Below, piece by piece: positions 19,746 to 27,334 of a stretch of DNA of 64,000 nt (its first letter is position 1; each line of letters starts with the position of its first letter). The DNA comes from Nostoc favosum CHAB5714 (GTDB lineage Bacteria > Cyanobacteriota > Cyanobacteriia > Cyanobacteriales > Nostocaceae), in contig NZ_JAIVFQ010000006.1 of the NCBI RefSeq assembly GCF_020829495.1, positions 1 to 64,000 of the forward strand. Reading direction: 5' to 3'. The notes under the pieces are model-generated. The model saw only the letters and a program-made list of their open reading frames with translations, had not been told where the DNA came from and ran no database searches. The position numbers and the translations under genes were made by a program.

Positions 19746-19831
19746 AGTCTACTGAAGTAGACTAAAGATTTTTCGGATTATTTAGTCATCTTTAGATGAC
19801 TTGAGCTATTAGCAAGGAACTTCAGTTCCTT
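19746..19831. repeat. Modular hairpin repeat
   Basis: Palindromes AGTCTACT-GA-AGTAGACT (19746-19763), AGTCATCTTTAGATGACT (19784-19801) and AAGGAACTTCAGTTCCTT (19814-19831), joined by TTAGCTA-like spacers. Next to it (19860-19890) is a small GGGCAATGCC...GCCCCTAC piece. Confidence 0.8.
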
Positions 19832-19944
19832 GTGGGACATGAGTTTTGCGTTAAGTTGACACCAATGGGCAATGCCATGCCCCTACGATAATCTATATGT
19901 ATCAAGGTTTTCGTGAATTGGTATTACTGGACTAGAAATTAAGG

Positions 19945-21030
19945 TTTTTACGCGGAGACATCCCGCTATACCTGAGAGTTGGAGATGGGAATGAATCGGA
20001 CTCAGCGATGTTTGCTACCATAATCACTGATTTTCAAAGGCAGTGGCAGATAGATGCTTTGTTTGTTGCAGATGCGGCACTTTACACTGAAGAAAACTTG
20101 CAACAAATGAAACAACTTCGTTGGGTATCAAGAGTACCAGGCACCCTAACTGCGGCCAAAATGCTGTTAGAGAACATCCCAGAACAAGCATTCAATGACA
20201 GTGCAATACCTGGGTATGAGATAGCACCAATTTGTAGTGAGTATGGTGGTATACAACAACGTTGGTTAGTAGTTGAAAGTCAAGCTAGAAAAGATGCCGA
20301 CCTCAAGCAGTTGGAAAAACGTTTGGCTAAGCAATTATCAAAAGCCCAATCGGAACTTCGGCTGTTGTTAAACCAAGAATTCGCTTGCTCAAAAGATGCT
20401 CTGATTGCTGCACAACGGCTCAGTTCTAAGTTGTCCTTACACCAATTAGTTGATATCCAGGTCAAGGAGGTGAAAAAATATACTGGACGTGGCAGACCCG
20501 GGAAAAATTCTTCCCCTATCTTTTACTATCAAGTTGATGCTTCACTAGCACCAAAGGAAACTGCCATCGCCGTCGAAACCAAACGAGCCGGAAGATTTAT
20601 CTTGGCAACGAATGTCCTTGATGACAATACACTTACCGATGATGATGTATTAAGTGAATACAAGGCACAACAGTCTACTGAGCCGGGTTTCCGATTTCTT
20701 AAAGATCCTTTATTTTTTACTTCCAGTGTTTTCCTCAACTCAACTGAGCGAGTTGCTGCATTAGCAATGGTTATGGGTTTGTGTCTGCTGGTTTATAGTT
20801 TGGGTCAAAAAGCTCTACGCCAGGCATTGGAAAGGGCGAAAAAAACTATTGATAATCAATTGGGTAAACCGACTTCTACTCCTACTTTGCGCTGGGTATT
20901 TCAATGTTTTATGTCGATTCATTTGCTTACAGTTGACCAAATCAAGCAAATTGCTAACTTAACCCCGGAAAGGCAATTGATTCTTCAGTTTTTTGGTTCC
21001 CCTTGTCGAAAATATTATCTTCTTTCTTAA
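19945..21030 (+). pseudogene. IS1634-family transposase, 5'-truncated
   Basis: The frame is open from about 19936 and the recognisable family sequence begins near 19957 with DIPLYLRVGDGNESDSAMFA, before the first ATG. It continues through WVSRVPGTLTAAKML, ARKDADLKQLEKRLAKQLSK and the STEPGFRFLKDPLFF block holding the catalytic glutamate, ending KYYLLS. Intact relatives are about 550 residues; here the N-terminal third, including the first catalytic aspartate, is missing, so it cannot transpose by itself. No left terminal repeat could be found. Confidence 0.85.
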
Positions 21031-21187
21031 CTAACCTGCGGAATGTGGGGTTCCAAGGATACATCTGCCATTTTGCGTCTTTAGGAGTAGGATAAATTAC
21101 GCTTCTCACAAATTATAGTATTTTTGCCTGATTTCCTTGATAAACTAACCCCGATCGCCAGTGCAACTCCTCATCGTCTTAACCTAG

Positions 21188-21393
21188 AGATATAGTATTG
21201 CGATCGCTATTCCATTCTGATGGTACTGCGATCGCTGCATAAATATCGATTAGCAAAGATTTCACCCTGTGCTAATTTTGCGTCGTAACGCACTCTACAG
21301 AACTAAAATATCTAAAGTGGGGGATATGGTATTGCGATCGCTATATGCTTTTATATATTATGATGGTACTGCGATCGCTGCATAAAATCGATA
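21188..21393. repeat. Direct repeat of a HIP1-containing segment
   Basis: Two roughly 65-bp copies (21188-21251 and 21322-21393) share GATAT-GTATTGCGATCGCTAT and TGATGGTACTGCGATCGCTG blocks. They lie between the transposase remnant and the toxin-antitoxin island. No gene in the interval. Confidence 0.75.
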
Positions 21394-21421
21394 GGGTAAC
21401 TTTTATCGCAATCAAAGCACG

Positions 21422-21829
21422 TCAAGCTTGACTCCAATCTTGCAACTCTAGTGCTTCAATTCTACCGAAATGACGCTGATTATGAGTAATCATAACTAGA
21501 TTATTGGCAATGGCAACCCCAGCAATGAGCAAGTCAATATCGTCGATGGGAATCCCTTGGAGCCGCAAGTTTGCGTAGATATCTGCGGATAGGGTGACTG
21601 ATTGTTCAGTAAGGGGTAAGACAGTATTTTGGGCGACAAACTCCAAAAACAAAGCGAGTTGCTTTTGGGCATCACGGTGCTTTAAGCCGCTGAGAATTTC
21701 GTAATAAGTGATGATACTAATGTTGATTTGACGATAGGTTATCAAGTAAGTCTGAAACTGAGCTACTACATTGGTATTGCCTCGGAAGAACAAGGACAAA
21801 ATATCACTATCAATCAATGCTGGTTTCAC
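21422..21829 (-). CDS. PIN-domain toxin (VapC-like)
   Basis: From GTG 21829 the product is 135 residues and starts VKPALIDSDILSLFF. Acidic PIN residues are visible in LIDSDIL, in the glutamate of YYEILSG and in IDDIDLLIAGVA, with a C-terminal THNQRHFGRI motif. VapC toxins cut RNA, often initiator tRNA. The open frame extends upstream to 21901 through the antitoxin gene, but the family start is at 21829, giving a 20-base overlap with the antitoxin stop, a typical type II layout. Confidence 0.88.
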   Translation of the reverse strand: MKPALIDSDILSLFFRGNTNVVAQFQTYLITYRQINISIITYYEILSGLKHRDAQKQLALFLEFVAQNTVLPLTEQSVTLSADIYANLRLQGIPIDDIDLLIAGVAIANNLVMITHNQRHFGRIEALELQDWSQA

Positions 21830-22073
21830 GGTTTCGTCTTTGAGAAAATGCTTGCTGACGACGGATAGCAATCTCGTCTGAAAATTCGCCGTATGCTTCA
21901 TCTGACATATCGCTCCAGCTACCTGCGAACTGCATGATAGCAGCAGCGTTGTGGCTGTTAGTTTCTGAGCTAAGTCTAAATCCGTGAATCATCTCATAGA
22001 GCTGTGCTAACTTAGCATCTGGGACTTGCTGCACTTCTTCTAAGACTTTAACTCTCCATTCAGAATGGTTCAT
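21810..22073 (-). CDS. Antitoxin partner of the PIN toxin
   Basis: Encodes 87 residues with an N-terminal helical part (EWRVKVLEEVQQVPDAKLAQ) and a C-terminal toxin-binding-like tail (FAGSWSDMSDEAYGEFSDEI, then RRQQAFSQRR). The DNA-binding fold is not clear, but position upstream of and overlapping the toxin by 20 bases marks it as the antitoxin. Confidence 0.8.
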   Translation of the reverse strand: MNHSEWRVKVLEEVQQVPDAKLAQLYEMIHGFRLSSETNSHNAAAIMQFAGSWSDMSDEAYGEFSDEIAIRRQQAFSQRRNRETSID

Positions 22074-22128
22074 TAGCTAATCATCTCCTGATTTTCCAAT
22101 TTTTAATCTTAATACAAGAAAGAGACTT

Positions 22129-22276
22129 ATGACCCTAACCCTGAACTTGCCACCAGAATTAGAACAGTATCTTGCACAATAAGCTAAACAGTAAGGGCTT
22201 TCTGTGGAAACATATACTTTACAGATTTTGCAAGAATAAATTTTGCCGAAACAGAAACAGTCTAAGTTGGACAACT
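22129..22276 (+). pseudogene. Dead copy of the antitoxin gene at 23360
   Basis: Bases 22129-22271 align with 23360-23502 almost base for base, starting at the same ATGACC and including CCACCAGAATTAGAACAGTA. Three sense codons have become TAA (GAA, CAA and TAT positions), so only 17 codons can be read. It lies between two minus-strand toxin-antitoxin modules, with no toxin of its own. Confidence 0.88.
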
Positions 22277-22283
22277 CAAAAAT

Positions 22284-22586
22284 CTATTCATCGTCCACAT
22301 CTGCAAATATAGATTTTAAATCCCGATAACCGCTAATTACCCGCACAATTACAACACTATTTTCAAAAACTCGATAAAAAATAATGTAGCCATCTAAAGG
22401 TATTCCTCTAAGGCTTGGATCAAACTTGGCGTAACTTCGTCCTATATTCGGGAATTGAGCTATGTTTTGGCACTTCTTATTAAATCCTTGAATAAATTTT
22501 TCCCCTGCGTTAATATTGCGAACTAGAAAATAATCCAAAATTTCGTCTAAATCTTGGCTTGCTTCTTTGGCAATAAAATATTCCAT
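22284..22586 (-). CDS. RelE/ParE-family toxin
   Basis: Encodes 100 residues with the ParE pattern: KEASQDLDEILDYFL, KCQNIAQFPNIGRSY, then GYIIFYRVFENSVVIVRVIS. ParE proteins poison gyrase while RelE proteins cut mRNA; the fold alone does not decide. The start ATG shares one base with the antitoxin stop (TAATG). Confidence 0.9.
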   Translation of the reverse strand: MEYFIAKEASQDLDEILDYFLVRNINAGEKFIQGFNKKCQNIAQFPNIGRSYAKFDPSLRGIPLDGYIIFYRVFENSVVIVRVISGYRDLKSIFADVDDE

Positions 22587-22852
22587 TATCCTTGAGTCTC
22601 ACGCGCTTTGCGTAACTTTTCTGACAGTCGCGCCATCACAACTTCACCATCTAGTACGTCTCCACGTTCAATAGAAGCAAGCCCAACAGCTATTTTTTTC
22701 TGGGTTTCTTCTTCCCATTCCTGATAACCCTTCTCCCATTCTTCCAGCAGTTTCAATGCTTTAGCAATCACATCTTCAGCATTTTCATATCTACCTGTAG
22801 CAATTCGGGTTTGTATAAATTGCTCGTATTCCGCTTTAAGTTGGATGTTCAT
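22586..22852 (-). CDS. ParD-like antitoxin
   Basis: Encodes 88 residues: an N-terminal ribbon-helix-helix-like part (QTRIATGRYENAEDVIAKAL) and an acidic/basic C-terminal helix. It is first in the operon with the ParE-like toxin and coupled by a 1-base stop/start overlap. Confidence 0.88.
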   Translation of the reverse strand: MNIQLKAEYEQFIQTRIATGRYENAEDVIAKALKLLEEWEKGYQEWEEETQKKIAVGLASIERGDVLDGEVVMARLSEKLRKARETQG

Positions 22853-22930
22853 AATTTTTATCCCTAGTTAGTTAAGAGCGTTCCCAAACTATGCTTTAAA
22901 ATTTATCTAAATTCATTAAAGCCTTAACTT

Positions 22931-23149
22931 ATGCTTTTTACCGAACTCATACCGCTAGTTAAAGAATTATCCCACACTGATAAACTCTTACTAATACATT
23001 TCCTGGCAGCCGAATTATTAAAGGAATCAAGTTTAGTCTCATTGGATGCTGAGGACAAAGTAGCAAGTCTTGGCTTATATGATTCTTTTGAAGCTGCTGC
23101 TGTTTTAGCGAAGGCATTAGCAGAAGAAAAAGCGGCAACACATGGTTGA
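22931..23149 (+). CDS. Small helical protein paired with aspartyl-protease-like ORF
   Basis: Encodes 72 residues starting MLFTELIPLVKELSHTDKLL, with DSFEAAAVLAKALAEEK at the end. The look is of the small upstream partners that precede clan AA protease-like genes in cyanobacteria. It overlaps the next gene by 8 bases. Role unknown; an antitoxin-like or chaperone-like role is only inferred from layout. Confidence 0.6.
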   Translation: MLFTELIPLVKELSHTDKLLLIHFLAAELLKESSLVSLDAEDKVASLGLYDSFEAAAVLAKALAEEKAATHG

Positions 23150-23363
23150 TAAAGTTAGATTTGCATTTACTGTGATAAATCCAGAACTCGGTGCATTAAG
23201 TACGCTACCTTATCTACCGCTAATTCTAACTTATCAGAATCGTTGTGTAAGTGTATCAGGCTTGCTAGATACTGGTTCTAGTGTCAACGTATTGCGCTAC
23301 GAAATCGGGTTAAGGCTGGAAGCAGGTTTAAAATGTATGGTGTCACTCAAAAGAGACTTATGA
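23142..23363 (+). CDS. Retropepsin-like (clan AA) protein, 3'-truncated
   Basis: Encodes 73 residues. LLDTGSSVNVLRYEIGLRL contains the DTGS catalytic loop of aspartic proteases. Full-length relatives carry a further 50-60 residues after the IGLRL region; here the sequence switches to EAGLKCMVSLKRDL and stops, overlapping the next ATG by four bases (ATGA). It is probably a fusion point created when the downstream antitoxin-toxin pair moved in, and is unlikely to be active. Confidence 0.6.
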   Translation: MVDKVRFAFTVINPELGALSTLPYLPLILTYQNRCVSVSGLLDTGSSVNVLRYEIGLRLEAGLKCMVSLKRDL

Positions 23364-23644
23364 CCTTAACCCTTAACTTGCCACCAGAATTAGAACAGTA
23401 TCTTGCACAAGAAGCTAAACAGCAAGGGCTTTCTGTTGAAACATATACTTTGCAGATTTTGCAAGAATATATTCTGCCAAAAGAGAAACAGTCTAAGTTA
23501 GTCAATGCACTTCAGTCTTGGATTGATGAAGGTGATGCTGATGAGCAGCAAGAAACAGGAGAGTACTTAATTCACGCCTTAGATGAGGATCGTTTATCTA
23601 ATCGGAAATTATTCCCTGTTGAGTTAAAAGGTATCACTTGGTGA
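23360..23644 (+). CDS. Antitoxin for the truncated PIN protein
   Basis: From ATG 23360 the product is 94 residues: MTLTLNLPPELEQYLAQEAK, a ribbon-helix-helix-like front, then QGLSVETYTLQILQEYILPK. The longer frame from 23333 is rejected because the family start is MTLTL and the dead copy at 22129 starts there as well. It overlaps the upstream gene by 4 bases and the toxin start by 4 (GTGA). Confidence 0.8.
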   Translation: MTLTLNLPPELEQYLAQEAKQQGLSVETYTLQILQEYILPKEKQSKLVNALQSWIDEGDADEQQETGEYLIHALDEDRLSNRKLFPVELKGITW

Positions 23645-24021
23645 GTCAGGTTATTCTGTTAGATTCAGGGCCACTAGGTTTAGTCACAAATCCAAAGCTA
23701 TCAGTTGAAAGCCTTGCTTGTACTCAATGGCTGCAACTACTTGTTTCCTCTGGCAGTCGAGTTATAATTCCTGAAATCGCCGATTATGAAGTGCGGCGAG
23801 AATTATTACGGGCAAACAAAGTTAAAGGTATTGCTCGTTTAGATGAGTTAAATCAACTTCTAGAATATTTACCCATCACAACAACTGCAATGCATCAAGC
23901 TGCATTATTCTGGGCACAAGCTCGTCAACAAGGACAACCAACTGCTGGTGATAAGACAATTGACGGTGACATAATTTTAGTAGCCCAAGCTGTAACTATT
24001 ATCGGTGCAGATGTTGCGTAG
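23641..24021 (+). pseudogene. PIN-domain toxin cut short by a 24-bp dispersed repeat
   Basis: From GTG 23641 the frame encodes a PIN fold (VILLDSGPLGLVTNPK, IPEIADYEVRRELL, TIDGDIILVAQAVTIIG). At 24018-24041 a 24-bp repeat interrupts the gene and its in-frame TAG (24019-24021) ends the protein. Removing exactly those 24 bases restores an uninterrupted frame DVATTNVGHLSRFVAADLWQ that ends at a TGA at 24109-24111. The lost tail contains the TTN motif that completes the PIN active site. Confidence 0.85.
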
Positions 24022-24041
24022 CTTGCCGCCGTAGGCATCGC
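24018..24041. repeat. 24-nt small dispersed repeat inside the PIN toxin gene
   Basis: Sequence GTAGCTTGCCGCC plus GTAGGCATCGC. The reverse complement, with one difference, stands alone at 13015-13038. Small dispersed repeats of this size are described for Nostoc genomes. Confidence 0.85.
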
Positions 24042-24156
24042 AACAACTAATGTTGGTCATTTATCTAGGTTTGTTGCAGCCGATTTGTGGCAGAACATTA
24101 AAACAAGGTGAGTGAAACCCAACATTATATTAGGTTAACGCTGGGTTTCAATGCAT

Positions 24157-24894
24157 TCAACTAGCTTGATTAGGCGGTATTTCTTCAGGTGGTGCTTCCG
24201 CCGGGGGAGCGAGTACCGCATCCGGCGCAATTTCTTCTACGGGAATCGGTTGCTTCTCCTCAATTTCAAAATCTGGTTGCGCTGCTTCCACCAATTCAGG
24301 AGATGGGGGATGTGGTGGAATCGCTTCCGGTACACTCTCGGTTTTGGCTTCGGTGTCAGTAGTAACTGTCTCCTCTGCTGGTTTTTCTGGTATGGCAGTA
24401 GTTTTGTCGATAATCTCAACAGTAGGTTTCTCTGCTATTACAGAGGTAATGTTTTCAGCTTTGGGGGTTGTGGGTGTTTTTTTACTCCCAGTTTGTTGTA
24501 CCTTGTCTTTCACACCACTGAAGGTGCTACCAAGACCTTTTTGCAACTGGCCCAGCCGTTCCTGAAGGGAGAACTTATTTACCTGTTCCTGAATGCCAGT
24601 TTTCACCGTCTCAGGACTGGGTACTTGGGTTTGTTGTGGCTGCGGGGTCAGTTGGCGACGTAATGATAGAGTTTGCCAGCCAAACCAGACCAAAAGAGCC
24701 ACACTAGCCACATGACCCAGCAACAAACCCCCAGTAATGCGTGGTGCAAACACCCATAAAACTAAGGCGTAGAACAATCCTACACCACTCCAGATAAAGT
24801 CATTCTTGCGGTGGATTTCTGGAAAAAAGAAAGCTGCTATGTAAATGGCTAAACTACCAAGACCGACCACCAAAGCTAGGACAAATGCCAGCAT
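24157..24894 (-). CDS. ycf66: Ycf66-family membrane protein
   Basis: Encodes 245 residues. The N-terminal 85 residues hold three hydrophobic segments (MLAFVLALVVGLGSLAIYIA, then FIWSGVGLFYALVLWVFAP and GLLLGHVASVALLVWFGW), the conserved Ycf66 part. The C-terminal 150 residues are a proline/glutamate/threonine-rich low-complexity tail. Ycf66 proteins occur in cyanobacteria and some plastids; function is unknown. A TGAAACCCA/TGGGTTTCA inverted repeat at 24113-24150 lies at its 3' end and could end transcription. Confidence 0.82.
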   Translation of the reverse strand: MLAFVLALVVGLGSLAIYIAAFFFPEIHRKNDFIWSGVGLFYALVLWVFAPRITGGLLLGHVASVALLVWFGWQTLSLRRQLTPQPQQTQVPSPETVKTGIQEQVNKFSLQERLGQLQKGLGSTFSGVKDKVQQTGSKKTPTTPKAENITSVIAEKPTVEIIDKTTAIPEKPAEETVTTDTEAKTESVPEAIPPHPPSPELVEAAQPDFEIEEKQPIPVEEIAPDAVLAPPAEAPPEEIPPNQAS

Positions 24895-25209
24895 TATTTG
24901 GTTACTCCTTTGACTAGGGATTGGGGACTAGGGATCGGGTACTGGGTATTAGGTATTAGGAAGAAAAAGTAATTTATTGAATTAAATTCCTTCCTAGTCC
25001 CTAGTCCCCAGTCCCCAGTCCCTCAACTAACAATTTTGCAAATTTTGCCAGTCAATTGTTGATTTAGATACAAATTAAAATTAATTATCCGTGTTAGTTG
25101 TGGATTTTTGTCGTTTATTCAACTCTTAAGGTCTTCTTTAGGGGAGAACAGAAAATATCGGACTACCCTTAAAGTAAAAGGATCTGCAAGAGTTAGCCAG
25201 AAATTTTTT

Positions 25210-26640
25210 ATGACACTACAAAGCTTTGGTGTGATTGGATTAGCCGTTATGGGTGAGAACATCGCTCTAAACGTGGAGCGCAATGGCTTCCCAATTGCAG
25301 TTTACAACCGCTCCCGAGAAAAAACGGATGCGTTTATGGCGCAACGTGCTACAGGACGGAACGTCAAAGCCGCCTTTACCTTGGAAGAATTCGTTGCCTT
25401 ATTGGAACGTCCCCGCAAAATTCTAGTAATGGTGCAAGCTGGTAAACCAGTGGATGCGGTGATTGCTCAACTCAAACCCTTGTTAGAGGAAGGCGATATC
25501 ATTATCGACGGTGGCAACTCTTGGTTTGAAGATACGGAACGACGCACTCAGGAATTAGAACCCGCCGGGCTTCGGTATCTTGGTATGGGTGTCAGTGGCG
25601 GTGAAGAAGGAGCGCTAAATGGGCCTTCACTGATGCCTGGAGGTACAACAAGCTCTTACGAGTATCTATCGCCAATTTTCAACAAAATTGCTGCCCAAGT
25701 CGATGATGGCCCTTGTGTAACCTACATTGGCCCTGGTGGTTCTGGCCACTATGTCAAAATGGTACACAACGGTATTGAGTATGGCGATATGCAGCTAATT
25801 GCTGAAGCCTACGACTTGCTGAAAAATGTCGCTGGATTAGACCATAAGCAGCTACATGAGGTGTTTGCTGAATGGAACACCACCGATGAACTCGATTCAT
25901 TTTTGATTGAGATTACGAAGAATATCTTCCCATATCTTGACCCAGAAACAAATCAACCCCTGGTGGATTTGATTGTTGACGCAGCAGGTCAAAAGGGAAC
26001 TGGACGCTGGACTGTGCAAACTGCATTGGAATTGGGAGTCTCTATTCCTACAATTACAGCAGCAGTTAATGCCCGGATTATCTCTTCTATTAAAGAGGAG
26101 CGGGTTGCAGCATCTAAAGTCCTTACAGGCCCCAGTGGCAAGTATGATGGGCAAACTAAGGACTTTATCAATAAAGTACGCGATGCTCTCTATTGCTCAA
26201 AAATCTGTTCTTATGCTCAAGGGATGGCGTTGCTATCCACAGCTTCAAAAACATATAACTGGAATTTGGATTTGGGCGAAATGGCGCGGATTTGGAAAGG
26301 TGGTTGTATTATTCGCGCTCGCTTTTTGAATAAGATTAAGAAGGCTTTTAGCGAAAATCCAGCTTTGCCTAACTTGCTGTTAGCTCCCGAATTTAAGCAG
26401 ACAATTCTCGACAGACAGACTGCTTGGCGGGAAGTGATTGCGACAGCTGCAACACTGGGAATTCCAGTACCCGCATTTAGCGCATCCTTGGATTATTTTG
26501 ACAGCTATCGCCGCGATCGCTTGCCCCAAAATCTAACTCAAGCACAACGCGACTACTTCGGCGCACATACCTACCTGCGTCTTGATAAGCCCGGAAGTTT
26601 CCACACTGAATGGGTACCCATTGCTGAAGCTAAGAAGTAA
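25210..26640 (+). CDS. gnd: 6-phosphogluconate dehydrogenase, decarboxylating
   Basis: Oxidises 6-phosphogluconate to ribulose 5-phosphate with NADP, the second dehydrogenase of the oxidative pentose phosphate pathway. The Rossmann start FGVIGLAVMGENIALNVERN, catalytic GVSGGEEGALNGPSLMPGG and HYVKMVHNGIEYGDMQ are all present. From ATG 25210 the product is 476 residues, the normal length; the frame opens upstream at 25108 but that extension has no family match. Confidence 0.97.
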   Translation: MTLQSFGVIGLAVMGENIALNVERNGFPIAVYNRSREKTDAFMAQRATGRNVKAAFTLEEFVALLERPRKILVMVQAGKPVDAVIAQLKPLLEEGDIIIDGGNSWFEDTERRTQELEPAGLRYLGMGVSGGEEGALNGPSLMPGGTTSSYEYLSPIFNKIAAQVDDGPCVTYIGPGGSGHYVKMVHNGIEYGDMQLIAEAYDLLKNVAGLDHKQLHEVFAEWNTTDELDSFLIEITKNIFPYLDPETNQPLVDLIVDAAGQKGTGRWTVQTALELGVSIPTITAAVNARIISSIKEERVAASKVLTGPSGKYDGQTKDFINKVRDALYCSKICSYAQGMALLSTASKTYNWNLDLGEMARIWKGGCIIRARFLNKIKKAFSENPALPNLLLAPEFKQTILDRQTAWREVIATAATLGIPVPAFSASLDYFDSYRRDRLPQNLTQAQRDYFGAHTYLRLDKPGSFHTEWVPIAEAKK

Positions 26641-26696
26641 ATTTTCACACATCTACATCAGGATATTGTGAAAAGTTTCAGAATACAGTTTTAAGG

Positions 26697-26728
26697 GTGG
26701 CTCTGAGTTTCAGAGTCACTTTCTTTTT
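26697..26728 (+). terminator. Rho-independent terminator of gnd
   Basis: A 10-bp stem with one G-T pair (GTGGCTCTGA/TCAGAGTCAC) is followed by TTTCTTTTT, 57 bases after the gnd stop. Confidence 0.8.
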
Positions 26729-26837
26729 AACGAACCGTAGACAAAATCGCTACTCAACGAACAGGCAGGGGGAGCAGGGAAGAATAATTTGTAACTGTAA
26801 TTTAACGTGAGTCTCCAAGGAAGGCGCAGTTAAAACA

Positions 26838-26868
26838 ATTCGCAATTCGCAATTCGCAATTCGCAATT
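26838..26868. repeat. Heptamer run AATTCGC
   Basis: Four consecutive AATTCGC units in the spacer between gnd and the 21-bp array. Confidence 0.8.
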
Positions 26869-26962
26869 ACGTTTTGTGACGGGGATTTAGATTTAGGCTT
26901 CCATTCGCGCTGCTTGATAGAAGCAGGGGACTTAAACCCCCACCACTTGTTAAATTAAGATT

Positions 26963-27213
26963 CGTGGACGAGTCTTTGATACTCGTGGACGAGTCTTTGA
27001 TACTCGTGGACGAGTCTTTGATACTCGTGGACGAGTCTTTGATACTCGTGAGCGAGTCTTTGATACTCGTGGACGAGTCTTTGATACTCGTGAGCGAGTC
27101 TTTGATACTCGTGAGCGAGTCTTTGCTACTCGTGGACGAGTCTTTGATACTCGTGGACGAGTCTTTTATACTCGTCGACGAGTCTTTGATACTCGTGAAT
27201 GAGTCTTTTATAC
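26963..27213. repeat. 21-bp tandem array, 12 units
   Basis: Unit GTGGACGAGTCTTTGATACTC with GAGCGAGTC, TTTTATA and other single-base variants. Each unit contains CGAGT and ACTCG, which can pair. It lies between the convergent gnd and CHAT genes. It is open in more than one frame only because the period is a multiple of three; no start site or known protein supports translation. Confidence 0.9.
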
Positions 27214-27216
27214 TTG

Positions 27217-27330
27217 CCTCCCCTGCTCCCCCTGCTCCCCCTGCTCCCCCTGCTCCCCCTGCCCCCTGCTCCCCCTGCTCCCCCTGCTCCCCCTGCTCCC
27301 CCTGCCCCCTGCTCCCTGCTCCCTTGCCTC
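27217..27330. repeat. Decamer array (CCCCTGCTCC)
   Basis: About eleven decamers, directly abutting the 21-bp array on one side and the stop codon of the CHAT-fusion gene (27335) on the other. Confidence 0.9.
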
Positions 27331-27334
27331 TTAT

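Noticed and set aside
24151..24663. 170-residue plus-strand frame opposite ycf66
   Set aside because: Antisense shadow of a low-complexity tail; no start site and no recognisable family.
25108..25209. Upstream extension of gnd
   Set aside because: The Rossmann start lies just after ATG 25210, which gives the standard 476-residue length.
26963..27213. CRISPR-like array
   Set aside because: Units are directly adjacent, with no variable spacers between them and no cas genes in the window.
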